A stretch of DNA of 64,000 bases, from positions 1 through 64,000 of the forward strand of contig JAKPKY010000199.1 of NCBI GenBank assembly GCA_029553505.1, written 5' to 3'. The DNA is from Planctomycetota bacterium. GTDB lineage: Bacteria; Planctomycetota; Phycisphaerae; SM23-33. The notes under the pieces are model-generated. The model made no database searches and was not told where the DNA came from. It saw only the letters and a program-made list of their open reading frames with translations. The position numbers were made by a program, and so were the translations under genes. Each line of letters starts with the position of its first letter. The first letter of the stretch is position 1. This document shows, in pieces, positions 15,784 through 24,847 of this stretch.

Positions 15784-15909
15784 TCACAGGGGCGTTTTGC
15801 GCCGGACGAGTTGGAGGGGCACGCCCCACGGGTCGCGGACGATGGCGAAGGTGTCGCCGTTGTCGGCCACGTCGATTCCGCCCTCGGCCGTCCCGCCGGC
15901 GGCGATCAG
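15784..15909 (-). pseudogene. 3' remnant of a VOC/glyoxalase-family gene
   Basis: The last 41 codons before a minus-strand stop read LIAAGGTAEGG...GDTFAIVRDPWGVPLQLVRR, the typical final strand of VOC-superfamily (glyoxalase/bleomycin-resistance-like) proteins, including the NGDTFAIVRDPWG segment. Upstream in this frame the sequence is simply a shadow of the MFS gene, whose stop codon at 15906 falls at the boundary. No start or N-terminal half exists, so this looks like what is left after a deletion that joined the MFS 3' end to a VOC 3' end. Confidence 0.5.
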
Positions 15910-17078
15910 GCGGTGGCGGCCGGCGGATGGATTTTTCCCAGCGCGACGGCCGCAGCCACCGCCGCGACGGCGAACAGCGGGCCGATGCCCAGCAGCATCC
16001 CGCCGGTTTCGTTGCCCAGCGCGCCGGCCAGCGCCACCCCGGCCAGCCCGGCGGCGGGGCCCAGCGCGAATCCCGCGCCGATGAGCCCCTCGTGGGCCCC
16101 TCCGGCGTCGACGGAGGCGTTGGCGACGACCATGGCGTAGTACAGGGCGCCGTAGTAGATGGCGCCGCCGGCGAGTCCGAAGAGGACTTCGCCCGCCAGG
16201 ACGGCCGGCAGCGATCCGCCGAACAGGATCAGGAAGAACGCGCCGGGCAGAACGATCATGGCGGCGACGATCATCCCCGGCCGGCCATGCCACGCCGCCG
16301 TCGCGCCCAGCACGAGGAACGCCAGCAGGCGCATGGCGTCCAGCAGGCCGGACAGCGCCGTCCCGGCCGACACGCTGCACCCCAGATCATCGAACACGCG
16401 GGGCATCAGCGCCGCCAGCACCCACAGGGCGGAGTAGCTGGCGAGCATCATCCACCGGCTGGCGGTCAGCAGGCTCTTCCAGCGGCGGAGTTTTTCCGGC
16501 GCGGGGCGGGCGGGGTGGTCGTGCGGCAGGTGCAGCGGGCTGAGGCGCAGCGGGCGGGTGAGCCCCAGGGCGCAAAGGTTCAGCATCGCCGGCAGGAGGA
16601 ACAGCCCGGCGGGCCAGTGGTCGATGAGCGGTCCTGCCGCCGCCAGTGCCAGCGGAACGGACGTCGCCCAGGCGACGTTGAAGCGTCCGACGGCCTTGGC
16701 CGTGTCGGCGACGTCCTGCCCGGCGCTGACGTAGCTCTCGATGATCGGCCACTTCATGCCGTTGGCCAGTCCCAGCAGTGTGCTGAAGACGAACAGCATG
16801 GCCGGGACGCCCGAGAAGCCGACGAGGATCACGTGCCCGGCAAACTGGACGCACAGGGTCGCGACGAGGAGGCGTTTTTCCTTCAGGCGCAGGGAGATTC
16901 GGTGGCTGCACAGGGCTCCGGTCGCGTAGGCCACCCCGAACGCCAGCGCCAGCCAGAGGTTGTCCGTCCGCGTAAAGCCCAGGCGGTCCCGCGCGAAGAA
17001 GTAGACGCCGCGCTCCACGCAAATGGTGGCGAAACTCTCCAGGAATGTCAGCAGCAGCATCCGGCGGGGGCGGTTCAT
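15906..17078 (-). CDS. MFS transporter
   Basis: A 390-residue integral membrane protein with about 10-12 hydrophobic helices and the major facilitator layout: two six-helix halves separated by a hydrophilic loop (HLPHDHPARPAPEKLRRWKS, residues ~195-215). The loop between helices 2 and 3 carries a weak family signature (SHRISLRLKEKRLL). No substrate-specific motif is visible; the second half resembles sugar- or drug-exporter members in general pattern only. The C-terminus ends at IHPPAATA exactly where the VOC remnant begins, hinting that the 3' end may have been reshaped by deletion. It is followed on the same strand by the VOC remnant and preceded, 24 bases upstream, by a lipoprotein gene, with which it may be co-transcribed. 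Confidence 0.88.
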   Translation of the reverse strand: MNRPRRMLLLTFLESFATICVERGVYFFARDRLGFTRTDNLWLALAFGVAYATGALCSHRISLRLKEKRLLVATLCVQFAGHVILVGFSGVPAMLFVFSTLLGLANGMKWPIIESYVSAGQDVADTAKAVGRFNVAWATSVPLALAAAGPLIDHWPAGLFLLPAMLNLCALGLTRPLRLSPLHLPHDHPARPAPEKLRRWKSLLTASRWMMLASYSALWVLAALMPRVFDDLGCSVSAGTALSGLLDAMRLLAFLVLGATAAWHGRPGMIVAAMIVLPGAFFLILFGGSLPAVLAGEVLFGLAGGAIYYGALYYAMVVANASVDAGGAHEGLIGAGFALGPAAGLAGVALAGALGNETGGMLLGIGPLFAVAAVAAAVALGKIHPPAATA

Positions 17079-17102
17079 GGGAGGCAGTCTACGCCTTGGG
17101 CG

Positions 17103-17624
17103 TCATTTCTCGCCGGGGTGCAGGGCGCGGTAGACGTCGTTGAGGATCTTGATTTCCAAGGCGCGGTCGCGGCTGGCCGTCCGCCACGTCTCGTTTTGCT
17201 CGGGGGTGGTGGCCGCGTCGATCTGCGCGGGCGATTCGTGCGGAACGGAGTCGTAGTTCTCGTCGCGCGAGGCCATCTGGCGGTAGACGGCAGAGCCCTG
17301 TCGCTGCGTCTCGACGCAGACCTGCGCGACGACGTTCCCTCCGTCGCGCCGCAGGCGCAGGGTGGCCACCTGCCGGGCGGGCGAGCCGCCGAGCAGGCGG
17401 TCGTTGGGGGCGTCGATCTTCCGGGGCAGGGAGCGGATGATCCCCGCGTCGAGGTCGGCCGACGCCACGGAGAAGTATTGCGCGAACACGTCCCGCGCGG
17501 AGGCGAAGGCGGCGGGGTACTCCACCGTGCCCATCATGCGCGACTCGCCGGGGGTCCGGGGCCCGCAGCCGACCAGCGCGCCCGCCGCAACCATCGTCAA
17601 TACGATCCAGCCGTGCCGTCTCAT
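17103..17624 (-). CDS. Hypothetical lipoprotein
   Basis: A 173-residue exported protein of unknown function. The N-terminus is a classical lipoprotein signal: positive MRRHGW, a hydrophobic stretch (IVLTMVAAGALVG) and the lipobox LVGC at residues ~17-20, so the mature protein is lipid-anchored. The mature part is mixed alpha/beta and contains paired charged residues, YPAAFASARDVFAQYFS and a segment VATLRLRRDGGNVVAQVCVETQRQG that looks like a beta-hairpin domain as in small planctomycete lipoproteins. It has no enzyme motif. It sits 24 bases upstream of the MFS gene on the same strand, so both may share a transcript. Upstream lies a dispersed hairpin repeat next to guaB's 3' end. Confidence 0.8.
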   Translation of the reverse strand: MRRHGWIVLTMVAAGALVGCGPRTPGESRMMGTVEYPAAFASARDVFAQYFSVASADLDAGIIRSLPRKIDAPNDRLLGGSPARQVATLRLRRDGGNVVAQVCVETQRQGSAVYRQMASRDENYDSVPHESPAQIDAATTPEQNETWRTASRDRALEIKILNDVYRALHPGEK

Positions 17625-17727
17625 GGTCCGTCTCCTGCCTGTCTTCCGCGCCGATTCCGAATCGACCGGCCTATTCTACGCCGCCGGACAGCCTCGTGCC
17701 AGACATCAACATCCAACTTGCGGCAGT

Positions 17728-17851
17728 GGGGTGCCGTGGTTTGCGGAGCGAAGCAGAGCGGAGCAACCACGGTAATGCAGGAACGTGGTTGTTGCGTCCC
17801 TTCGGGACTTCGCAAACCACGGCACCTTACGCTCCGCAAGCCACGGCACCC
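17728..17851. repeat. Nested CCGTGGTTTGCG inverted repeats
   Basis: GGTGCCGTGGTTTGCG and CGCAAACCACGGCACC face each other across ~90 bases, with an inner pair (GCAACCACGGT / ACGTGGTTGTTGCG) and a further degenerate arm CGCAAGCCACGGCACCC touching the guaB stop. It fills the whole gap between the lipoprotein and guaB and could fold as a branched stem. It is related to copies at 11566 and 53791. Confidence 0.65.
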
Positions 17852-19317
17852 TACTCTTCGACATTACGCCACATGGAATAGTTGGGCGCTTCCTGGGTGA
17901 TGGCGATGTCGTGCGGGTGGCTCTCGGCGACGGAGGCGGCGGAAATCCGCAGGAACTTCGCCTTCGTGCGGAGTTGCTCGATGTCGGCCGTGCCACAGTG
18001 GTCCATTCCGCTGCGGAGCCCGCCCATCAGCTGGAAGACGAAATCCGCCAGCGACCCGCGGTAGGGCACTCGCCCCTCGACGCCCTCGGGCACGAGCCGG
18101 CTGCGATCGACCGTGCCGGATTGGTTGTACCGGTCGGCCGACCCGGCCAGCATGGCGTCCATGGACCCCATTCCGCGGTAGGCCTTGAAGCGCCGCCCCT
18201 TGTAGATGACCATCCGCCCGGGGCTCTCGTCGAGCCCGGCGAACAGGCTGCCCATCATCACGCAGGAGGCCCCGGCCGCCAGGGCCTTGACGATGTCGCC
18301 GCTGAGGCGGATTCCGCCGTCGGCGATGACGGGCACTCCGTGGGCGTCGCCGACTTTGGCACAGTCGTGGACGGCCGTGATCTGCGGAACGCCCACGCCC
18401 GTCACCACGCGGGTGGTGCAGATGGCGCCGGGCCCGATGCCCACCCGGAGGGAGTCTGCCCCGGCCGCGATGAGATCCTTCGCCGCGTCGCCCGTGGCGA
18501 TGTTGCCCGCGATGACGTCGATCTTGTGCCGCGCCTTGATCTGCCGGATCGTCTCCAGGACGATCTCCTTGTGCCCGTGCGAGGTGTCCACGCAGATGAC
18601 GTCCACGCCCTTGGCGACGAGGGCGTCGGTGCGGTCGTACTCCAGCACGCCCACCGCGCCGCCGACCCGCAGGCGCCCTCGCCCGTCGCGGCAGGAGCGG
18701 GGGAACTGGCGCATCTTGTCGATGTCCCGCATGGTGATCAGCCCCGCCAGGCGACCCTCGGCGTCCACCAGCAGCAGTTTCTCGACCTTGTGACGGTTGA
18801 GGATGCTCTCGGCCTCGTCGATGGACGTGTCGGCCGGGGCGGTGATCAGCCGACCCTTCGTCATGATGTCCGAGACCTTCGAATCGCCGGACTGGAACTT
18901 CATGTCCCGGCGGGTGAGGATGCCCACCAGCTTTCCGTTGTCCACGATGGGAAAGCCCGAGATGTTCTGCTCGAGCATCAGGCGGCGGGCGGTCTCCGTC
19001 GATTCGTCCGGGGGAAGCGTGATCGGGTCGGGAATGATCCCGTTGGCCGACCGCTTGACCTTCTCCACCTCCAGCGCCTGGGCCTCCTTGGACAGGTTGC
19101 GGTGGATGATGCCCAGCCCGCCCTCCTGGGCCAGCGCGATGGCCAGCGACGACTCGGTGACGGTGTCCATCGGGGCCGAGACCAGCGGGATGTTCAGGCG
19201 GATGTTCCGCGTCAGTCGGGTGGACATGTCCACGTCGGCCGGCGCGACGGTGGACAAAGCCGGCACGAGCAGGACGTCGTCGAACGTGATTCCTTCACCG
19301 ATGATCTTGTCCTTCAT
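17851..19317 (-). CDS. guaB: IMP dehydrogenase
   Basis: A 488-residue enzyme that oxidises IMP to XMP with NAD, committing to GTP synthesis. The barrel opens with [13 protein letters not shown], then a CBS-domain pair (residues ~95-210; e.g. [21 protein letters not shown] and [15 protein letters not shown]). The catalytic loop [18 protein letters not shown] supplies the active Cys, and [20 protein letters not shown] are substrate and flap signatures. Length and domain order are those of the usual bacterial enzyme. It is transcribed away from bioF. Its upstream region (19318-19770) has several hairpins but no riboswitch that I recognise. The PurF-like gene, 5 kb away, belongs to the same broad purine pathway but is not linked. 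Confidence 0.97.
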   Translation of the reverse strand: MKDKIIGEGITFDDVLLVPALSTVAPADVDMSTRLTRNIRLNIPLVSAPMDTVTESSLAIALAQEGGLGIIHRNLSKEAQALEVEKVKRSANGIIPDPITLPPDESTETARRLMLEQNISGFPIVDNGKLVGILTRRDMKFQSGDSKVSDIMTKGRLITAPADTSIDEAESILNRHKVEKLLLVDAEGRLAGLITMRDIDKMRQFPRSCRDGRGRLRVGGAVGVLEYDRTDALVAKGVDVICVDTSHGHKEIVLETIRQIKARHKIDVIAGNIATGDAAKDLIAAGADSLRVGIGPGAICTTRVVTGVGVPQITAVHDCAKVGDAHGVPVIADGGIRLSGDIVKALAAGASCVMMGSLFAGLDESPGRMVIYKGRRFKAYRGMGSMDAMLAGSADRYNQSGTVDRSRLVPEGVEGRVPYRGSLADFVFQLMGGLRSGMDHCGTADIEQLRTKAKFLRISAASVAESHPHDIAITQEAPNYSMWRNVEE

Positions 19318-19770
19318 GGCATCTCCGGAAGACCGGCCGGTCCGCGAGGATTTCGCAAGACAGGCCGGACGAGGGTTGTATCCGTAGCCGCGACAGGCGG
19401 GACGCCTGTTGTACCGGAAGCATGGATTTCGACCCCAAGCGGACGCCCGGGCCGGGTGGGGCGGAAGACGCCCCGGAAAGCGAACTGGATCGCGACCAAT
19501 CCCATGTCGGATTATGGGGGCAAGGGCGGGGCGTTGTCAACTGCCCACAAACGATTTCGGAGCACGAAACGGAACCAGGAACTGAGGAACCGGGAATGGC
19601 GGCGCGATCGCGCGTTTTCTTCCCCGGTTCCTTGTTCCGAGTTCCGTGTTCCTTTCCCGGGGTTCCATCGGTGGGTGGCACGGCTTGCTTGCAAGCCGTG
19701 TTCTTGCGATTGCCCATCGATGCCGCTCCACGCCCTTGCCGTTTGGCCCGGATTGCGGAAGAATACGTCC
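19318..19770. repeat. Hairpin-rich intergenic region between guaB and bioF
   Basis: No gene is visible in 453 bases. ACAGGCG-gga-CGCCTGT (19393-19409) matches the hairpin at 8749. A long imperfect stem pairs 19565-19596 (GGAACCAGGAACTGAGGAACC) with 19619-19651 (GGTTCCTTGTTCCGAGTTCC). A short hairpin GGCACGGCTTGCTTGCAAGCCGTG follows at about 19677-19700. The two divergent promoters must lie here but I cannot place them. Confidence 0.6.
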
Positions 19771-20952
19771 ATGGACGTGTGGAAACAGATGCGAGCCGAG
19801 CTGGACGCCCTGGAGGCCCAAGACCTCCTGCGCCGCCCCGTCGAGGTCGATTCGCCCTGCGGGCCGGTGGTCCGCGTCGGCGGGCGCGAGGTCGTCTGCC
19901 TGTGCAGCAACGACTACCTCTCGCTGGCGGCCGACCCCGCCGTCCGGGCGGCGGCGTTCCAGGCCGTCGGGCAGTGGGGCGTCGGCGCGGGCGCGTCGCG
20001 ACTGGTCAGCGGAACGCAGACCCCGCACGCCCTGCTGGAACGCCGCCTGGCCGAGTTCAAGCGCGCCGAGGCCGCGATCGTCACCTCCACGGGGTGGATG
20101 GCCAATCACGTCGCCATCGGCGCGCTGGCCGGCGCGGGTGACCTGGTGCTGTCGGACAAGCTCAACCACGCGAGCATCCTCGACGCCGCCTTTTCGTGCG
20201 GGGCCCGCGTGCGGACCTACCCGCACCGCGACACCGCCCGCCTGCGCAAGCTCCTCGACGCCCACCGCGCCGCCGCGAAGCGGTGCCTGATCGTCACCGA
20301 CTCGCTGTTCTCGATGGACGGCGACCTGGCCCCGCTGGGCGAGCTGGCGGAGCTCAAGAATCGCTACGACGCGGTGCTGATGATCGACGAGGCCCACGCC
20401 ACCGGGGTGCTCGGCGCCGCCGGGCGCGGGGCGGCCGAACTGCTCGGCGTCGAGGCCGACGTCGACGTGGTCGTCGGCACACTGTCCAAGGCTCTCGGTT
20501 CGCTGGGGGGATTCGTGACGGGTCCCGCCGTCCTCGTCGAGACGATCCGCAACCGAGGGCGGGCGTTCGTCTACACCACCGCGCCCCCGGCGGCACTGTG
20601 CGCCGCGGCCCTGGCGGCGCTGGAAATCGTCGAGCGCGAGCCCCAGCGGCGGCGCGGGCTGCTGGCGCTGGCGGCGGCGCTGCGCGATCAGTTGGCGGCT
20701 GCGGGACTGGCGCCAACGCCCGACCCGCGCGAACCGGCGACGCCCATCGTGCCGATTCTCGTCGGGGAGCCTGCCCGGGCCGTGCAACTCAGCCGGGGCC
20801 TGCTGGAAGACGGATTCCTCGTGCCCGCCATCCGCCCGCCGACCGTTCCGCGCGGGACCAGCCGCCTGCGGGTGAGCCTGTCGGCGGGACACACGCCCGA
20901 CCAGCTCGCCCGGTTCGTCGAGGCGCTCCGTCGGCGGATGGTTAGCCCGTAA
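19771..20952 (+). CDS. bioF: 8-amino-7-oxononanoate synthase / alpha-oxoamine synthase
   Basis: A 393-residue PLP enzyme of the alpha-oxoamine synthase family. In biotin synthesis BioF condenses pimeloyl-ACP or CoA with alanine. Key features are CSNDYLSLA, the GxGASRLVSGTQTPHALLE substrate loop, DKLNHASILDA, VTDSLFSMDGDLAPL, DEAHATGVLG and the PLP lysine in TLSKALGSLGG. The pattern favours BioF over glycine C-acetyltransferase, but biotin neighbours are absent, so specificity is not proven. The track ORF starts 2 kb earlier through guaB in another frame and is spurious there; ATG 19771 has GGAAGA upstream and gives the family N-terminus. The gene is alone, divergent from guaB. Confidence 0.86.
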   Translation: MDVWKQMRAELDALEAQDLLRRPVEVDSPCGPVVRVGGREVVCLCSNDYLSLAADPAVRAAAFQAVGQWGVGAGASRLVSGTQTPHALLERRLAEFKRAEAAIVTSTGWMANHVAIGALAGAGDLVLSDKLNHASILDAAFSCGARVRTYPHRDTARLRKLLDAHRAAAKRCLIVTDSLFSMDGDLAPLGELAELKNRYDAVLMIDEAHATGVLGAAGRGAAELLGVEADVDVVVGTLSKALGSLGGFVTGPAVLVETIRNRGRAFVYTTAPPAALCAAALAALEIVEREPQRRRGLLALAAALRDQLAAAGLAPTPDPREPATPIVPILVGEPARAVQLSRGLLEDGFLVPAIRPPTVPRGTSRLRVSLSAGHTPDQLARFVEALRRRMVSP

Positions 20953-21053
20953 GATTCTCGCGGGGAAATTCATTTCCCGCCCGAATTGGCCGATAAGCGA
21001 AGATGAGGGCAGATTTTCCGCGGCGAGCGCCCGCGGGGCCCGAGGGCCCGAAC

Positions 21054-21278
21054 ATGAACATTTCCTTTCCCGACGACATCCTGCTGCACGCCGAGGCGGG
21101 CGAGGCGGAAATCCGGCTCGCCGTTGCCCTCCAGTTCTACTCCGACAATCGAGTCGACCACGCCGAGGCCTGCCGGCTGGCCGGGCTGCCGAGTTCGGCC
21201 TTCACCGAAGAGCTTCTCCAGCGAGGCCTGTGCGTCCACATCTACCCGCTGCGCTCGCGAATCCGCGAAGCGGGCTGA
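21054..21278 (+). CDS. UPF0175-family small protein
   Basis: A 74-residue protein matching the pattern of UPF0175: a short N-terminal strand (MNISFPDDILL) followed by helices AVALQFYSDNRVDHAEACRLAGL and SAFTEELLQRGLCVHIYPL, corresponding to the conserved 'alkLYKeGkislgkAAelAG...f...L...gi...y' pattern. Family members are often found as antitoxin-like partners of PIN-domain toxins, but no toxin gene is adjacent here. ATG 21054 was preferred over 21003 because it starts at the family's N-terminal strand. It lies 72 bases before coaE on the same strand. The role is unknown; orphan antitoxin-like regulator is one possibility. Confidence 0.7.
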   Translation: MNISFPDDILLHAEAGEAEIRLAVALQFYSDNRVDHAEACRLAGLPSSAFTEELLQRGLCVHIYPLRSRIREAG

Positions 21279-21350
21279 CGCGCCGCGGTTGTGCGCGATG
21301 CGATACCGTCTTGACTTGTCCGCTCGCGCCGCGAACAATGCCATCCGACC

Positions 21351-21974
21351 ATGAACGCGACCCATTCCACAAAACCCGTCATCGGCCTGGTGGGGGGCAT
21401 CGGGGCCGGAAAGAGCACGGTGGCCGCGGAGTTCGAGGCGCTCGGCTGCGCGCGAATTGACGCCGACTGGATCGGCCACGAGCTGCTGGGCGACGAGTCC
21501 GTGCGGGCGGCCATCCGCGCGCGGTGGGGCGCGGAGGTCTTCCTGGCGGACGGTTCGGTGGACCGCGCTTCCGTGGCGCGCAAGGTGTTCGGCCGCCCGG
21601 ACGAACTGGCGGCGCTGAACGCGATCCTGCACCCGCGGATGGGCGAGCGGATCGCCGAGCGAATCGCCGCGGCGCAGGCCGATCCGTCGGCGCGGGGCGT
21701 CGTGCTCGACGCCGCCGTCGCCTTCGAAGCCGGCTGGGACCGCCTCTGCACGCACATGGTCTTCGTCCGCGCGTCCGATGCACAACGGGCCCGGCGCGTC
21801 CGCGACAGCCGCGGATGGGACCGCGACCTCTGGCAAAGCCGCGAAAAAGCGCAGATTCCTCTGGACAGCAAGGCCGCACGCTGCTACGATACCCTAGAGA
21901 ACAGCTCCAGTATTTCCTCCCTCAAAGAGCAAATCCGACGCTTGTTTTTCCGGATTGTTTCGGACGTTTCCTGA
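21351..21974 (+). CDS. coaE: Dephospho-CoA kinase
   Basis: A 207-residue P-loop kinase that phosphorylates dephospho-CoA in the last step of CoA synthesis. The Walker A motif is [17 protein letters not shown] at residues ~11-27, followed by the substrate residues [11 protein letters not shown] and [10 protein letters not shown], and the lid-like [24 protein letters not shown]. The length is normal. There is no clear ribosome binding site before ATG 21351, but the P-loop position fits this start. It is followed after 225 bases by rho on the same strand, a pairing (coaE-rho) also known in other bacteria. The intervening segment has no gene. Confidence 0.93.
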   Translation: MNATHSTKPVIGLVGGIGAGKSTVAAEFEALGCARIDADWIGHELLGDESVRAAIRARWGAEVFLADGSVDRASVARKVFGRPDELAALNAILHPRMGERIAERIAAAQADPSARGVVLDAAVAFEAGWDRLCTHMVFVRASDAQRARRVRDSRGWDRDLWQSREKAQIPLDSKAARCYDTLENSSSISSLKEQIRRLFFRIVSDVS

Positions 21975-22198
21975 CGTTAGGGAAACCGCGTTCCGACCTG
22001 CGGGCAGGCAATCCTGCGAATTGTTCCCCGGCGGCGCCGCCCGCGCCGACGCGAAGGTTGCGACAGCCAGTCGCAAGAGACTCCCCAGAAAAGTCCCATG
22101 ACGCGCGAGGCGCGACGCGTAATGCATTTTGCATTGGCACGCCCGCCGCGCCCGATACGGGCAGGCGGTACGCCGTCTTACGGAGGCATCGGAAATCC

Positions 22199-23728
22199 AT
22201 GGCCAAGACACCTAAAAAGACCACCCGCAAGACCACCCGGAAACCCCGGAAAGTCGAAGACCTCGAACCGGTCTCCCCGCTGGACGAAATCCCGGTGGAC
22301 GAGGAGCCGGCCGAAGCGCCGCCGGCCGAGCCCGAAGCGCCCGCCCCCGAGCCCGTGAGCGAAGAGCCGCCCGCCGCCGCGCCCGAAGCGCTCGCCGAGC
22401 CCGCGCCCGAGGCGGAGTCCGATACCGGGTTCGACGAGGAAATGCACCAGAAGTACGAGCGCGTCAAGCGCGGCGCGCTGCACATCACCGATCTCCAGAA
22501 GATGGGCGTGGCCGAGCTGCACGAGATCGCCAAGCAGGAGGAGATCGAGGAATACGCCGGCCTGGGCAAGCAGGAGCTGATCTTCAAGATCGTCAAGGCC
22601 CGCGTGCAGAAGGAAGGCCTGATGTACGGCGAGGGCGTGCTGGAGATCCTACCCGACGGGTTCGGGTTCCTCCGCAGCCCGGACTACAACTACCTGCCCA
22701 GCCCGGACGACATCTACGTCTCGCCCAGCCAGATCCGCCGCTTCGGCCTGCGCCAGGGCAACATCGTCTCCGGGCAGATCCGCCCGCCGAAGGAGTCGGA
22801 GAAGTACTTCGCGCTGCTGCGGGTGGAGGCCGTCAACTTCGAGGAGCCCGACCGCCTCAGCGAGAAGGTCAACTTCGAGGACCTCACCCCCACGCACCCG
22901 TACCGGCGGATTTTCCTGGAGACCAAGCCCGAGGAAATCAACATGCGCGTGGTGAACCTGGTCACGCCGATTGGGTTCGGGCAGCGCATGCTGATCGTCG
23001 CGCCCCCGCGCACGGGCAAGACGGTGCTGCTCCAGAAGATCGCCAACGCGATCGCCGCCAACCACCCCGAGGCGTACGTGATCGTCCTGCTGATCGACGA
23101 GCGCCCCGAGGAAGTGACCGACATGCGCCGCCGCACGACGGCCGAGGTCATCTCCTCCACGTTCGACGAGCCGCACTCGCGCCACCTCCAGATCACCGAG
23201 ATGGTCCAGGCCAAGGCCCGCCGCATGGTCGAGTACGGAAAGGACGTGGTGATCCTGCTGGACAGCATCACCCGCGTCGCCCGCGCGTACAACGCCGAGG
23301 CGCCGCACAGCGGCAAGATCCTCACCGGCGGCGTCGACGCCAGCGCCCTGCAGGCGCCCAAGCGGTTCTTCGGCTCGGCCCGCGCCATCGAGAACGGCGG
23401 CTCCCTGACCGTCATCGGGACCGCCCTCATCGAGACGGGCAGCCGCATGGACGAGGTCATCTTCGAGGAGTTCAAGGGCACCGGAAACAGCGAGCTGCAC
23501 CTCGACCGCCGCCTGGTCGACCGCCGCGTCTGGCCGGCCATCGACATCAGCCGCTCCGGCAGCCGGAAGGAAGAGCTCCTGCTCGACCCGCAGGAACTCA
23601 AGCTCGTCTCGCGCCTCCGCAAGGTGCTGGCCGAAATGCAGCCCACTGAGGCCATGGAACTGCTCATCAGCCGCCTCCAGAAATACAAGACCAACGCCGA
23701 GTTCCTCCTGACCCTCAACCTGGATTGA
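22199..23728 (+). CDS. rho: Transcription termination factor Rho
   Basis: A 509-residue hexameric RNA helicase that ends transcripts. The first ~95 residues are an extension: a Lys/Arg-rich start ([13 protein letters not shown]) then a Pro/Glu/Ala-rich acidic region ([18 protein letters not shown]). Next come the Rho N-domain ([14 protein letters not shown]), the cold-shock RNA-binding domain ([15 protein letters not shown]), then the ATPase with Walker [13 protein letters not shown], the [10 protein letters not shown] catalytic region, Walker [16 protein letters not shown], the Q/R loops ([19 protein letters not shown]) and [15 protein letters not shown]. The ORF track extends 5' through coaE in another frame; ATG 22199 gives a clean start. 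N-terminal extensions are common in high-GC phyla and may bind RNA or alter termination. Confidence 0.97.
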   Translation: MAKTPKKTTRKTTRKPRKVEDLEPVSPLDEIPVDEEPAEAPPAEPEAPAPEPVSEEPPAAAPEALAEPAPEAESDTGFDEEMHQKYERVKRGALHITDLQKMGVAELHEIAKQEEIEEYAGLGKQELIFKIVKARVQKEGLMYGEGVLEILPDGFGFLRSPDYNYLPSPDDIYVSPSQIRRFGLRQGNIVSGQIRPPKESEKYFALLRVEAVNFEEPDRLSEKVNFEDLTPTHPYRRIFLETKPEEINMRVVNLVTPIGFGQRMLIVAPPRTGKTVLLQKIANAIAANHPEAYVIVLLIDERPEEVTDMRRRTTAEVISSTFDEPHSRHLQITEMVQAKARRMVEYGKDVVILLDSITRVARAYNAEAPHSGKILTGGVDASALQAPKRFFGSARAIENGGSLTVIGTALIETGSRMDEVIFEEFKGTGNSELHLDRRLVDRRVWPAIDISRSGSRKEELLLDPQELKLVSRLRKVLAEMQPTEAMELLISRLQKYKTNAEFLLTLNLD

Positions 23729-23739
23729 AAAGAAGAACT

Positions 23740-23853
23740 CACCGCAGAGAGCGCGGAGAACGCGGAGAACAGAGAAGAATGGAACAGGTTTTTCCTCTGC
23801 GATCTCCGCGTTGTATCTTCTTCTGGTTGTTGTTTTGAAAGACCTCTGCGGTG
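23740..23853. repeat. Long imperfect inverted repeat after rho
   Basis: CACCGCAGAG (23740-23749) and CTCTGCGGTG (23844-23853) are exact complements; between them CGCGGAG/CTCCGCG pairs and runs of purines continue the stem with loops. It starts 12 bases after the rho stop and ends 29 bases before the next gene. It could serve as a terminator or be a mobile hairpin. Confidence 0.55.
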
Positions 23854-23881
23854 AATTGTTTTTCCCGGAGCGGAAACGGAC

Positions 23882-24547
23882 ATGGGGTGTTTTCCAATGA
23901 AGTTCCATGCCGTGCTGTTCGACCTCGACGGCACGCTGCTGGACACGATCGACGACCTGGCCGGCTCCATGAACGCCGTGCTCGCGCGGAACGGTTTCCC
24001 CACGCACGGCGTGGCCGAGTACAAGGTCTTCGTGGGCGACGGAATCGTGAACCTCGTCCGCCGCGCCCTGCCCCAAGACCGGCGCGACGAGCAGACCCTC
24101 TCCCGCCTGGTGGCTGAGCAACGCCAGGAGTATGGCCGGCGCTGGGCCGACAAGACCCGCCCCTATGACGGAATCCCTGAACTGCTGGACGCGCTGACCG
24201 AGCGCGGGCTGGCGCTGGCCGTCCTGAGCAACAAGCCGCACGAGACCACCCTAGCCGTCGTCGCGAAATTCCTCAGCCGCTGGACCTTCGCCGTCGTGCG
24301 CGGCGAGGGGCCGCACACCCCCGCCAAGCCCGACCCCACCGGCGCGACGCAGGTCGCCGCGCAGCTCGGTCTGCCGCCGGCGCAATGCCTCTACGTCGGC
24401 GACACCGACACGGACATGAAGACCGCAGCCGCAGCCGGCATGTACCCCGCCGGCGCGCTGTGGGGCTTCCGCACGGCCGACGAACTCCGCCGCCACGGCG
24501 CACGAACCCTCCTCGCCCATCCGAGCGAATTGCTGGAGTTGTTGTGA
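23882..24547 (+). CDS. gph: HAD-family phosphatase, probable phosphoglycolate phosphatase
   Basis: A 221-residue HAD hydrolase. Motif I is VLFDLDGTLLDTIDD with the nucleophile Asp, motif II is AVLSNKPHE with its Ser/Thr region, and motif IV is LYVGDTDTDMKTAAAAGM. The helical cap after motif I (LARNGFPTHGVAEYKVFVGDGIVN) resembles the Gph subgroup, which hydrolyses 2-phosphoglycolate formed during DNA repair or oxygen metabolism. Substrate inference is moderate. ATG 23882 or 23897 may be the start; the latter gives the family opening MKFHAVLFDLDG, the former has GGAAACGG upstream. It follows rho after a repeat-filled gap and is followed by another strong inverted repeat. Confidence 0.85.
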   Translation: MGCFPMKFHAVLFDLDGTLLDTIDDLAGSMNAVLARNGFPTHGVAEYKVFVGDGIVNLVRRALPQDRRDEQTLSRLVAEQRQEYGRRWADKTRPYDGIPELLDALTERGLALAVLSNKPHETTLAVVAKFLSRWTFAVVRGEGPHTPAKPDPTGATQVAAQLGLPPAQCLYVGDTDTDMKTAAAAGMYPAGALWGFRTADELRRHGARTLLAHPSELLELL

Positions 24548-24552
24548 GCGAG

Positions 24553-24627
24553 TAGGGCGAGCAACTCGTTTGCTCGCGCAATCCTGAACACAAGACAATC
24601 CCGCGAGCAAGCAAGTTGCTCGCCCTA
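24553..24627. repeat. Long inverted repeat after the HAD gene (terminator-like)
   Basis: AGGGCGAGCAACTCGTTTGCTCGCG and CGCGAGCAAGCAAGTTGCTCGCCCT are complementary at 23 of 25 positions around a 23-base loop, immediately 3' of the stop codon. Each arm also has internal symmetry (CGAGCAA). This is a candidate bidirectional terminator or dispersed hairpin element. Confidence 0.7.
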
Positions 24628-24763
24628 CAACTTTCCGGCCTGAAACCACCCGGATTCCGTATTCGCCCGCACTTACGCCCCGCGTGTCGCATCAACCCAC
24701 ACGGCTTGCAAGCCAGCTGCGCCACCCGCTGGATTCTGGCCAAGACGGACATCTATTAATGTC

Positions 24764-24791
24764 TTGACATAACAAGTTATCATATTAAAAT
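24764..24791 (+). promoter_or_regulatory. Promoter with embedded palindrome upstream of the PEP-CTERM gene
   Basis: TTGACA, 16-base spacer, TAAAAT, in a markedly AT-rich stretch. The spacer contains ATAAC-aa-GTTAT (24769-24780), a palindrome overlapping the -35, as expected for a repressor site. Confidence 0.6.
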
Positions 24792-24847
24792 GAATAAACC
24801 TGTTTTTGCCGCTGGGGTAGGGACAAATCAAAAAAGGACAAAGGGTC

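Noticed and set aside
17785-19770. N-terminal two-thirds of the 1055-codon ORF ending at 20952
   Set aside because: Antisense shadow of guaB; the BioF protein begins at 19771.
19537-20973. 478-codon minus-strand ORF over bioF
   Set aside because: Shadow; bioF motifs lie on the plus strand.
21054-21278. Toxin-antitoxin pair
   Set aside because: UPF0175 protein has no PIN or other toxin gene next to it; coaE follows.
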